Shown here piece after piece: positions 6,666 to 14,476 of a stretch of 64,000 bases of DNA (position 1 is the stretch's first letter; every line of letters starts with the position of its first letter). The DNA is taken from NCBI GenBank assembly GCA_902776195.1, contig CACYPF010000001.1:1-64000 (forward strand), read 5' to 3'. The DNA comes from an uncultured Prevotellaceae bacterium. GTDB lineage: Bacteria > Bacteroidota > Bacteroidia > Bacteroidales > Bacteroidaceae. A program made the position numbers and the translations under genes. Under the pieces are notes generated by a model. That model ran no database searches and had not been told where the DNA came from. It worked only from the letters and a program-made list of their open reading frames with translations.

Positions 6666-9472
6666 TGAGAAAAACAATATTTGTTTTATGGATGACCGCA
6701 GTACTCTGCGGTGGACAGACTTGGGCACAAAACTCGAACAATGGTGCCATCAAGGACAAACTGGAGAATTACTTCAAGAACTACAAGCCACAGGGAGCCC
6801 AGTTCTCAAGAACTGCCCATGTCTCTGATTTGGAGATCGACGATGAGAACAAGACACTCACCGTCAAGGCGAATGACGCCTTTGCGGAACAGAGCTTTAC
6901 CCCACAGGTGGTGGAGGATATCTACACGAAGATAAAGGAGGTGCTGCCGTCACCTTATGACGACTATTTCCTACAGGTGAAGACCCACAATTACGAGATA
7001 CAGGAACTCATTCCCAACCGCCTGAAGAAACACAAGGACAAGACCCGTATGTGGGGAACCGACTACCAAGGGGAACCATGGGTCAAGAACATGGATATTC
7101 CTCATGATATCACGGAGGGACTGCAGGGCAGACACCTCTCCCTGTGGGCAAGTCACGGCCGCTATTACGACGTGAAGAACGGGATATGGAAATGGCAGCG
7201 TCCGAAACTCTTCGGTACGACGGAAGACCTCTTCACACAGACCATCGTAGTCCCCTACCTCATCCCCATGCTGGAGAATGCGGGTGCCATCGTCTTCACT
7301 CCCCGTGAGCGTGCCTGGCAGAAAGAGGAGGTCATCGTGGACAACGACGGCAGCAAACGCAACTATATCGAGGCGACCTCCCATGGGAAATGGAAGGATG
7401 CCCCCCTGGCTGGTTTCGCCTATCATGACACGGCATACGTCGACAACGAGAATCCTTTCGAGGCTGGTACGGCACGTATGGTGAAAACCACCAACAGCAA
7501 GAGCCGTTACTCACTGGCAAGTTACCAGCCTGACTTCCCCAAGTCGGGACGCTATGCCGTCTACGTGAGTTACCAGACCGTGGACAACAGCATCGACAAT
7601 GCGGAATATACGGTATGGCACAAGGGTGAGCGCACCGTCTTCCATGTCAACCAGCGGATGGGTGGCGGCACCTGGGTGTACCTCGGCACCTTCGAGTTTG
7701 ACAAGGGGTATAGTGAGTTCAACCGTGTGACACTGACGAACCAGAGCAACCAGAGTGGTGTGGTGACGACGGATGCCGTCCGTTTCGGTGGTGGTATGGG
7801 TAATATCAGACGCGGCGAGACTGTCAGCGGACTGCCCCGTGCCATAGAGGGTGCCCGCTATTATGCACAATGGGCTGGTATGCCCTACTCCGTCTATAGC
7901 GGCAGAATGGGTACTGACGACTATGCCGACGACATCAACGTTCGCTCTAACATGACCAACTACCTGGCTGGCGGCTCTCCCTTCGTTCCCGACACCACTG
8001 GACTGCGTGTTCCTATCGAGTTGTCGCTCGCCGTACATAGTGACGCAGGTATCGCCAAAGAAGAGAATGGAATAATTGGTACCTTGTCGATCTTCACCTC
8101 CAACTTCAACGAAGGAAAACTCAACGCGGGGATCTCCCGTCTTGCCTCCCGTGACTTTGCGGATGCGCTGTTGACAAATATCAGCACAGGGTTACAATAC
8201 CAATACGGACGCTGGAACCGTCGTGAGCTTTATGACCGCAACTATTCCGAGACCAGACTGCCTGCCGTGCCAAGTGCTATCCTGGAGACATTGTCGCATC
8301 AGAACTTCAATGATATGCGCTACGGACATGACCCTCACTTCAAGTTTACCCTGGCACGTATCATCTACAAAACCATCCTCCGTTATGTCAACGAGCAACA
8401 TAACCGCTCATGTGTCGTAGCACCCTTGGCTCCCGAGAATTTCTATATCGAGCTTTCCAAGAACAAGGCACGACTGCATTGGGAGGAGGTGACAGACCTG
8501 CAAGAGCCGTCTGCCGAGGCAACAGGGTATATCGTCTACACCTCACAGGGTGGTGCTGATTTCGACAATGGCACTTATGTCAAGGGCAAGAGTCATGAAC
8601 TGGAACTGGAACCTGACATGCTCTACCACTTCAAAGTGGTTGCCGTCAACAAGGGCGGACGAAGTTTTCCCTCTGAGACCCTCTCCGCCTATTATCATCC
8701 CGGTGCGAAGAAGACGGTGATGATCGTCAACAACTTCCACCGCTTGTCGTCTCCTGCTATCCGTACCATTGGTGACGAAAAGGAGTTTGACATAAACGAC
8801 GACCCGGGTATCACTTATGGCACGACGGCTGGATGGGCTGGTCTGTCGTTTGTCGCCGGCAACGAGTTCAACTATGTCACCACCCATGCCAAGGCGATTG
8901 CCTCTGCTCAGGAGTATAATATCGTCAGTGCGTCCGACAAGGTGATCGAGGATGGCAAGGTGAAACTGAAGAACTATCCGCTGGTTGACCTCGTGTTAGG
9001 ACTGGAACGCAACGACGGACATAGTCTGGTGTACTATAAGACGTTCACAAAGAGCATGCGCAAGACACTCACAGACTACACCCGTCGTGGAGGTGCTCTG
9101 CTGGTGAGCGGTGCCTATATCGGTACGGACATCATGGGAACGGAAGAGGAGCGTTTTGTCAGTGAGATACTCAAATGTACCTATGGCGGACAATACCGTT
9201 CGGAGAATAACCTGGTGAACGGACTGGGAACCGTCATACCTTATTATAATATGCTCAACGAGGAGCACTACGCTGCCACCTCGGCAGACATTCTCCGTCC
9301 TGCGGCTCCTGCCTTCACCGTCATGCAATATGCGGACGGACAGGATGCCGCCGTCGCCTATAAGGGAAAGGACTACCGCTCGTTCACCATGGGATTCCCC
9401 TTCGAGTGCATCATGGATGAGCAGAAGCAAGGCTCTATCATGCGTGGAATATTAAATTTCTTACTTAAATAA
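6665..9472 (+). CDS. Large secreted amidase-like protein with golvesin/xanthan-lyase-type domains
   Basis: 935 residues with a cleavable signal peptide (residues 1-21, ending GGQTWAQ). The first half contains LSLWASHGRYYD, VVPYLIPMLENAGA and later SLAVHSDAG and ILETLSHQNFNDM, the order of metal-binding and catalytic blocks of N-acetylmuramoyl-L-alanine amidase_3 enzymes. It is interrupted by a golvesin-C/xanthan-lyase-like beta domain (about 235-375, with GRYAVYVSYQT and TTDAVRFGGGMG). A fibronectin III-like domain (about 580-680) and a C-terminal domain of unknown type follow. Such proteins are often annotated as xanthan lyase in Prevotella, but the visible residues fit a peptidoglycan amidase better. 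The ATG overlaps the upstream TGA (TGATG), so the genes are coupled. Confidence 0.7.
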   Translation: MRKTIFVLWMTAVLCGGQTWAQNSNNGAIKDKLENYFKNYKPQGAQFSRTAHVSDLEIDDENKTLTVKANDAFAEQSFTPQVVEDIYTKIKEVLPSPYDDYFLQVKTHNYEIQELIPNRLKKHKDKTRMWGTDYQGEPWVKNMDIPHDITEGLQGRHLSLWASHGRYYDVKNGIWKWQRPKLFGTTEDLFTQTIVVPYLIPMLENAGAIVFTPRERAWQKEEVIVDNDGSKRNYIEATSHGKWKDAPLAGFAYHDTAYVDNENPFEAGTARMVKTTNSKSRYSLASYQPDFPKSGRYAVYVSYQTVDNSIDNAEYTVWHKGERTVFHVNQRMGGGTWVYLGTFEFDKGYSEFNRVTLTNQSNQSGVVTTDAVRFGGGMGNIRRGETVSGLPRAIEGARYYAQWAGMPYSVYSGRMGTDDYADDINVRSNMTNYLAGGSPFVPDTTGLRVPIELSLAVHSDAGIAKEENGIIGTLSIFTSNFNEGKLNAGISRLASRDFADALLTNISTGLQYQYGRWNRRELYDRNYSETRLPAVPSAILETLSHQNFNDMRYGHDPHFKFTLARIIYKTILRYVNEQHNRSCVVAPLAPENFYIELSKNKARLHWEEVTDLQEPSAEATGYIVYTSQGGADFDNGTYVKGKSHELELEPDMLYHFKVVAVNKGGRSFPSETLSAYYHPGAKKTVMIVNNFHRLSSPAIRTIGDEKEFDINDDPGITYGTTAGWAGLSFVAGNEFNYVTTHAKAIASAQEYNIVSASDKVIEDGKVKLKNYPLVDLVLGLERNDGHSLVYYKTFTKSMRKTLTDYTRRGGALLVSGAYIGTDIMGTEEERFVSEILKCTYGGQYRSENNLVNGLGTVIPYYNMLNEEHYAATSADILRPAAPAFTVMQYADGQDAAVAYKGKDYRSFTMGFPFECIMDEQKQGSIMRGILNFLLK

Positions 9473-9492
9473 TAACTAAAAACCTATTGATT

Positions 9493-9840
9493 ATGTACAA
9501 GATTCTAACAAATTCAAGTGGTACAAGAAACATGGAAATCAGTGACCAACACTTAGAGACTATCGAGAAGTATCAACTCTTCCGTGACTTGATTGACTCC
9601 AACGGCTATGTGGATGAGCAGGTACTCGACAAACTGAAACTGAACATCCGCTCCATGCTGGAGTCTGACGCAGGGAAGGACAAGAACCTGCTGGACCTCT
9701 GCCTGGATGTCATCTATCACCAGAACATGAAGGCATACGGTCTGCAACAGCTCGTCCTGTTGTTTATCAACTGGAAGAACCGTGGCAACAACAACCTCGG
9801 TATGACGACTCGTGCCTTCCAGGGGACTCCGTTTAATTAA
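9493..9840 (+). CDS. Small acidic helical protein of unknown function
   Basis: 115 residues beginning MYKILTNSSGTRNMEISDQ, predicted soluble and mostly helical; no domain recognised. The ATG at 9493 is preferred over the TTG two codons upstream. It lies 20 bases after the amidase-like gene and 30 bases before the YgiQ gene, separated from the latter by a purine-rich repeat tract. Genes around it suggest cotranscription, but nothing indicates what it does. Confidence 0.65.
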   Translation: MYKILTNSSGTRNMEISDQHLETIEKYQLFRDLIDSNGYVDEQVLDKLKLNIRSMLESDAGKDKNLLDLCLDVIYHQNMKAYGLQQLVLLFINWKNRGNNNLGMTTRAFQGTPFN

Positions 9841-9870
9841 GAGGTGAGAGGTAAGAGGTGAGAGAGAGAG
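9841..9870 (+). repeat. Purine-rich short tandem repeat
   Basis: GAGGTGAGAGGTAAGAGGTG followed by a GA run fills the whole gap up to the ygiQ ATG and may act as an extended ribosome-binding region. Confidence 0.6.
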
Positions 9871-11760
9871 ATGGAGTATAAGCTAACAGATTTTCTTCCG
9901 ACAACGAAGAAGGAACTTGACCTCCGCGGATGGACGGAGGTCGATGTCATTCTGTTTTCCGGCGACGCATACGTTGACCATCCCTCCTTTGGTGCCGCGG
10001 TCATCGGACGGGTGCTGGAGGCGGCGGGCTATAAGGTAGCCATCGTGCCGCAGCCCGACTGGCATGGTGACTATCGGGACTTCAAGAAACTGGGTCGCCC
10101 CCGTCTGTTCTTCGGTATCTCACCGGGATGTATGGACTCGATGGTCAACAAATATACGGCTAACCGCCGTCTGCGCTCGGAGGATGCTTATAGTCCCGAC
10201 GGCAGACATGATGCCCGCCCGGAATATCCGACCATCGTATACAGCCGCATCTTACGTGAGCTCTATCCCGATGTACCTATCGTACTCGGAGGCATCGAGG
10301 CTTCCCTGCGCCGGCTGACGCATTACGACTACTGGCAGGAAAGACTGCGCCCATGTATCCTGTGTGACGCTCCTGCCGACCTTATCTCTTATGGCATGGG
10401 GGAGAAAACGATTCTTGAGATTGCCCGACGCTTGGACGAGGGACAACCGGTCAGTGCTCTCCATGACATCCCACAGATTGTGTATCTTGCCAACCAACAG
10501 GACATTCCCGGTGGCATCAGGGAAGAGGACATCGTACTGCATAGCCATGAGGAGTGTCTGAAGGACAAACGCCTGCAGGCAGAGAACTTCCGACACATCG
10601 AGGAACAGTCGAACATGATGCATGCCCAACGACTCATCCAACCCCTCTCAACTCTCAACTCTCAACTTGTCATCGTCAACCCTCCCTATCCGCCGATGAC
10701 CACAGAGGAGCTGGACGCTTCTTTCGACCTCCCCTATACCCGTCAGCCTCATCCTAAATACAAGGGGAAACGCATTCCCGCCTACGAGATGATCAAGCAC
10801 AGCGTGAACATCCACCGTGGCTGTTTCGGCGGCTGTGCTTTCTGCACCATCTCCGCCCATCAGGGTAAGTTCATTGCCTGCCGCTCCAAGGAGAGTATCT
10901 TGCGGGAAGTCAGGGAGGTGATGAAGATGCCTGACTTCAAAGGTTATCTCTCCGACCTCGGCGGTCCCTCTGCCAATATGTACGGCATGAAAGGACGTAA
11001 CATCAAGGCGTGCGAGAAATGCAAGCGACCCAGCTGTATCCATCCGCAGATTTGTCCGAACCTGAATACCGACCACAGTTCCCTGCTCGACATCTACCGC
11101 TCCGTTGACGCACTGCCCGGCATCAAGAAGAGCTTCATTGGCAGTGGGGTGCGCTACGACCTCATCCTGCATCACAGCAAGGATGAACAGACCAACCGTG
11201 CCGCCATGGACTATGCCCGGGAACTCATCACACGGCATGTCAGCGGCAGACTGAAGGTGGCTCCCGAGCATACCAGCGACCGGGTGCTGTGGCTTATGCG
11301 CAAGCCGTCCTTCCAACTGTTCTATGACTTCAAGCGCATATTCGACCGTATCAACAAGGAGGAACACCTCAACCAGCAGATCATCCCCTACTTCATCTCC
11401 AGCCACCCGGGATGCACGGAGCAGGACATGGCACAGTTGGCGGAGATTACCAAACAACTGAACTTCCACCTCGAACAGGTACAGGACTTCACCCCTACCC
11501 CCATGACGGTCTCCACGGAGACATGGTATACAGGGTATGACCCGTATACGCTGGAGAAGGTATGGAGTGCCCATAGCCAGAAAGAGAAACTCGCCCAGCG
11601 ACAGTATTTCTTCTGGTATAAGGAAACAGACAACAGTCAGCGGTCAGCAGACTACAGACATCAGACTTCAGACACCAGACATCATGACTATCATCGAGCA
11701 AAACCTCGTCGCGAAGAACCCGCAAAGAAAAAGCGAGGACGGAATCCTCATCACCCCTGA
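9871..11760 (+). CDS. ygiQ: YgiQ family radical SAM protein
   Basis: 629 residues. An N-terminal B12-binding-like/UPF0313 domain (DVILFSGDAYVDHPSFGAA, IVLGGIEASLRR at about 137-148) is followed by a radical SAM core with the CxxxCxxC cluster motif RGCFGGCAFC (C318, C322, C325). A second Cys group (CEKCKRPSC) lies about 50 residues further on, and KVAPEHTSD near residue 470 is typical of the family. The reaction of YgiQ proteins is unknown. Two oddities are visible: the loop LSTLNSQL (about 259-266) is coded by a perfect short tandem repeat, and the last 45 residues are a low-complexity, very basic tail that overlaps the start of the next gene by 77 bases. Confidence 0.9.
   Translation: MEYKLTDFLPTTKKELDLRGWTEVDVILFSGDAYVDHPSFGAAVIGRVLEAAGYKVAIVPQPDWHGDYRDFKKLGRPRLFFGISPGCMDSMVNKYTANRRLRSEDAYSPDGRHDARPEYPTIVYSRILRELYPDVPIVLGGIEASLRRLTHYDYWQERLRPCILCDAPADLISYGMGEKTILEIARRLDEGQPVSALHDIPQIVYLANQQDIPGGIREEDIVLHSHEECLKDKRLQAENFRHIEEQSNMMHAQRLIQPLSTLNSQLVIVNPPYPPMTTEELDASFDLPYTRQPHPKYKGKRIPAYEMIKHSVNIHRGCFGGCAFCTISAHQGKFIACRSKESILREVREVMKMPDFKGYLSDLGGPSANMYGMKGRNIKACEKCKRPSCIHPQICPNLNTDHSSLLDIYRSVDALPGIKKSFIGSGVRYDLILHHSKDEQTNRAAMDYARELITRHVSGRLKVAPEHTSDRVLWLMRKPSFQLFYDFKRIFDRINKEEHLNQQIIPYFISSHPGCTEQDMAQLAEITKQLNFHLEQVQDFTPTPMTVSTETWYTGYDPYTLEKVWSAHSQKEKLAQRQYFFWYKETDNSQRSADYRHQTSDTRHHDYHRAKPRREEPAKKKRGRNPHHP
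10646..10667 (+). repeat. Short tandem repeat inside ygiQ
   Basis: Three heptamer-like copies of TCTCAAC(T) in a row, coding for STLNSQL. Sequences of this kind are usually seen between genes in Prevotella and Bacteroides genomes. Confidence 0.7.
11636..11683 (+). repeat. Degenerate CAGAC repeat at the ygiQ/PP2C junction
   Basis: Repeated GTCAGC and CAGAC(A/T)TCAGAC units cover the 3' end of ygiQ up to the ATG of the next gene at 11684. They code for the odd QRSADYRHQTSDTRH tail of YgiQ. Confidence 0.6.
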
Positions 11761-12490
11761 CTTCATCGCCGTCATCGATGGGTCGACCTCAAAGACCGAC
11801 TATCGCCATAGCATCTTCCGCAGTAACGGGCAACAGGCGATGTGGCTGGTATGCCGCTACCTGCGCCATGCCCCTAAACAGATGACGTGTCATGAGTTCC
11901 TGCGTGGTGTCACCGCCTATATCCGCAAGCATTACAGGAAATCACGGATGCAGCGGTTTGCCGAACACCCGGAGGAGCGGCTCACCTGCTCCGCCGTCAT
12001 CTACAGCCGCTTGCAACGACAGATATGGATGGTCGGTGACTGCCAGTGTCTGTTGGACGGTCAGCTCTTTGAGAATCCCAAACCCGAGGAGGCTGTCTAT
12101 GCCGCCAAACGTGCCGAAAAGGCAAAACAGTTATTAGCCGGGGGGATGACCGTTGAGGAACTGCGCACCCATGACACGGCGCGTGACTATATCCTCTCCG
12201 ACATCATCGACAGCATGAAACGGCAGAACGTCACCTACTCTGTCATCGACGGTTTCCCCATTCCCGAACAGCACGTCCCCGTCATCACCCTCGACTTCCA
12301 ACCCCATGAGATTGTCTTTGCCACCGATGGCTACCCCTTCCTCTGTCCTACCCTCGCGGAGAGTGAGCAGCGGTTGGCGGAGCAACGGCAGAACGACCCG
12401 CTGAACATCCACACGTTCCTTGCCAGCAAGGCATTCATGATGGGACAAGACTCCTTTGATGACCGCACCTACATAAGATTTAAAGTATAA
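11684..12490 (+). CDS. PP2C-like (PPM superfamily) phosphatase-related protein
   Basis: 268 residues, soluble. Three blocks match the metal-site strands of PPM/PP2C phosphatases: FIAVIDGSTSK (as VxDGxxG, about 26-36), MVGDCQCLLDG (as GDSR) and IVFATDGYP (as SDGL). The glycine-rich part of the first block is altered, so activity on phosphoproteins is not certain; the spacing and short length suggest a divergent, possibly nucleotide-directed member. The ATG at 11684 is chosen because earlier in-frame codons would only add residues coded by the repeat tract. The gene starts inside ygiQ (77-base overlap), implying translational coupling. Confidence 0.6.
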   Translation: MTIIEQNLVAKNPQRKSEDGILITPDFIAVIDGSTSKTDYRHSIFRSNGQQAMWLVCRYLRHAPKQMTCHEFLRGVTAYIRKHYRKSRMQRFAEHPEERLTCSAVIYSRLQRQIWMVGDCQCLLDGQLFENPKPEEAVYAAKRAEKAKQLLAGGMTVEELRTHDTARDYILSDIIDSMKRQNVTYSVIDGFPIPEQHVPVITLDFQPHEIVFATDGYPFLCPTLAESEQRLAEQRQNDPLNIHTFLASKAFMMGQDSFDDRTYIRFKV

Positions 12491-12492
12491 AA

Positions 12493-12524
12493 TTTGGCTA
12501 TCTCCCAATTTTTATTTACCTTTG
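12493..12524 (+). promoter_or_regulatory. tRNA-Arg promoter
   Basis: TTTG at 12493-12496, 20 bases, then TACCTTTG at 12517-12524: a full match to the Bacteroidetes -33/-7 consensus, ending 13 bases before the tRNA. Confidence 0.85.
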
Positions 12525-12537
12525 CACCCGATTTGAT

Positions 12538-12611
12538 GGTCCGGTAGCTCAGCTGGATAGAGCAACAGCCTTCTAAGCTGTGGGTCTCGGGTTCGAATCC
12601 CGACCGGATCA
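12538..12611 (+). tRNA. tRNA-Arg (anticodon TCT)
   Basis: A 74-base cloverleaf. The acceptor stem GGTCCGG pairs with CCGGATC (12604-12610) with one G-U; the D-arm contains AGCTCAGCTGGATAGAGC. The anticodon arm ACAGC-CTTCTAA-GCTGT gives anticodon TCT, reading AGA/AGG arginine codons. The T-arm contains GGTTCGAATCC and the discriminator is A12611. CCA is not encoded, as usual in this phylum. Confidence 0.95.
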
Positions 12612-12679
12612 CAAATAAATAAAAGAGGTATGAACGATGAAAGTTTACTTTCAATCTTCAGACCTCTTTTGTTTATTTG
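12612..12679. terminator. Long-stem hairpin after tRNA-Arg
   Basis: The arms 12612-12629 (CAAATAAATAAAAGAGGT) and 12662-12679 pair over 18 bases with one G-T wobble around a 32-base loop. The T-rich right arm follows the tRNA directly, and the structure could also stop the leftward gene ending at 12766. Confidence 0.65.
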
Positions 12680-12681
12680 TA

Positions 12682-12757
12682 TGATGGCTTGCGCCAGCAT
12701 AAGGGATATCCAATCCCGACCGGTGATGGCTTGCGCCAGCATAAGGGATATCCAATC
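12682..12757 (+). repeat. 42-bp tandem repeat containing 12 bases of the tRNA 3' end
   Basis: The 34 bases at 12682-12715 recur exactly at 12724-12757. Between them are 8 bases, so the period is 42. Bases 12712-12723 (AATCCCGACCGG) are identical to 12596-12607 in the T-arm and acceptor stem of the tRNA. The second copy has decayed to AATCACGACTA. Confidence 0.85.
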
Positions 12758-12765
12758 ACGACTAC

Positions 12766-13845
12766 CTACAATTTTATGAATATACGCTTACGATATAGCA
12801 CGTAGCCGATAAGGAAAATAATTGCCACAAACGATAGAGCGTAAGCGAGAGAGCACCATTTCAACGACGTGATAACAGCATGGAGGACGTCATACATCAT
12901 GGCAGAGACACCACAACTGCCAAACAGGATGGCAAGCAACTCACTGCACACATAAAGGATAAGAGCGTTCATTCCGAATATCTGGAAAGGCTTGTAATAG
13001 AGCGGATTACACGAACGCACGTCTACCAGTAACATGATGAGTGCCTGCAAAGAGGAAGCAAGTCCACAGGTGACGAGCATATACGAGGGACTCCATACAC
13101 ATTTGTTCAAGGGAAGTCCGTAGCTCAACAGATATCCTCCCATCAGACACACGGTCCCGACAGCAAACAGTCCTATCATCTTATGCTCGATGGTGGCTGC
13201 TGTCTTGATGAGCTGACCACAATAGAAGCCGACGAGCACATGAGCAATGCCTGAGATGGTGCCAAGCAGTCCTTCCGGGTCTACAGGGGTATAATGGTAA
13301 AGATGGTCGTCACCAAAAAGAAACCGGTCGGTACGCCCGAGAATATTCACACTGGCATCCTCTGCATATCCGTCACCCACGATTAAAATAATACCATACA
13401 CACCCAACAGCACCAGGATGGTCGGGATGATGTAACGATGATTCACAAAGAGGGCGAACATGGAGACAAAGAAATAACAGAGTGCGATGCGCTGTAACAC
13501 GGCAAAGTAACGCAGATGTCCCCAATCAAGCCAGTCGCCATACATCGCCATGGAAAACCAGTTGATGAACAGACCTATCAAGAAAAGCAACACACTACGC
13601 CGCACCACTTTATAGAGTATGTGACGGGTAGGTGTAAACTGGCATTTCGAGAGGGACAGATAACAGGAGATTCCCATGATGAACAGGAAGAAAGGGAATA
13701 CCAAATCGCAGGGTGTCAACCCGTTCCATGCCGAGTGCTCCAGCATCTCGAACGAGTCACCACTCCCATTGTTCACCAAAATCATTCCTGCCACCGTCAT
13801 ACCACGCAGCACGTCCAGCGACAACAGTCTCTTGTTATCTTCCAT
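12766..13845 (-). CDS. DUF5009 / heparan-alpha-glucosaminide N-acetyltransferase-like membrane protein
   Basis: 359 residues with about ten transmembrane helices. The N-terminus RLLSLDVLRGMTVAGMILVNN is the hallmark of the DUF5009/NagX group, related to lysosomal HGSNAT, and is followed by LTPCDLVFPFFLFIMG. Family members are thought to transfer acetyl groups across the inner membrane to sugars such as glucosamine. The C-terminal half is hydrophobic with short loops and ends RKRIFIKL. It is the last gene of an apparent panE / secreted protein / acyltransferase operon (gap 14 bases to the gene upstream). The sugar substrate cannot be inferred. Confidence 0.85.
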   Translation of the reverse strand: MEDNKRLLSLDVLRGMTVAGMILVNNGSGDSFEMLEHSAWNGLTPCDLVFPFFLFIMGISCYLSLSKCQFTPTRHILYKVVRRSVLLFLIGLFINWFSMAMYGDWLDWGHLRYFAVLQRIALCYFFVSMFALFVNHRYIIPTILVLLGVYGIILIVGDGYAEDASVNILGRTDRFLFGDDHLYHYTPVDPEGLLGTISGIAHVLVGFYCGQLIKTAATIEHKMIGLFAVGTVCLMGGYLLSYGLPLNKCVWSPSYMLVTCGLASSLQALIMLLVDVRSCNPLYYKPFQIFGMNALILYVCSELLAILFGSCGVSAMMYDVLHAVITSLKWCSLAYALSFVAIIFLIGYVLYRKRIFIKL

Positions 13846-13859
13846 ACAGCAACAAAATA

Positions 13860-14465
13860 TTACAGATAGGTATTATTATCTATTCCCTTGAACATATCAA
13901 GGAAACGGAGGGCACGCTGACGGGAACGGTCTGTCTCACCTTGGTAAGGCTCTGGAATGGTCGTGCCATTAAACAATTCTTCCCCCTTGTATTTCTTGGC
14001 AGAGAAACGCAACAGACGCTTGCCATCAAACCACATCCGCAACTCGTAAGGCGACAAATCATCTGCCACATCGGGAGTGAGGACGTAAATGAACATCACC
14101 TGTCCCTTTGCGTCGTACAGGTACTCCTCATAAAACTCACGGGCTGCAAAATTATACTTCGCAGTGGTGAATCGCAGATAATGCGGTGGGTAAACCTCAT
14201 CTTCGTCCGCTTCCAACTCATTATAGTACATCCGGATATGTTCGTGATGCGGACCTGTGCCCGGCAAGTTCTGCGACACATTCAGGTCATAGTATACGGG
14301 AGGGGACGGTGTTTCCCCTTCTTCATTAGGCATCATCAGGGCAATATCTTGCTGAACGGCTTGATATTCCTTACGGATACTCTCTACAGTGGTCTGTGCA
14401 CTGGCAGGCAGCGTCCACGCCACACACAACATCAGAGCAATGACGATTTTCAGTTCTTTCTTCAT
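13860..14465 (-). CDS. Secreted protein of unknown function
   Basis: 201 residues with a clear signal peptide (residues 1-23, ending PASAQ). The mature part is acidic with several aromatic blocks (VYYDLNVSQNLPG, HHEHIRMYYNELE, ELRMWFDGKRLLRFSAKKY) and looks like a small beta-rich periplasmic protein. No catalytic motif is visible and I do not recognise a family. It lies 11 bases after panE and 14 bases before the DUF5009 gene, so it is cotranscribed with both. Confidence 0.75.
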   Translation of the reverse strand: MKKELKIVIALMLCVAWTLPASAQTTVESIRKEYQAVQQDIALMMPNEEGETPSPPVYYDLNVSQNLPGTGPHHEHIRMYYNELEADEDEVYPPHYLRFTTAKYNFAAREFYEEYLYDAKGQVMFIYVLTPDVADDLSPYELRMWFDGKRLLRFSAKKYKGEELFNGTTIPEPYQGETDRSRQRALRFLDMFKGIDNNTYL

Positions 14466-14476
14466 AACGGCTATAC

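Noticed and set aside
12512-12742. Minus-strand frame across the tRNA and the tandem repeat
   Set aside because: It reads through a tRNA gene and its internal MLAQAI repeats only mirror the DNA repeat.
12682-12757. Possible CRISPR array
   Set aside because: Only two repeat copies with an 8-base gap; CRISPR spacers are about 25-40 bases and no cas genes are nearby.
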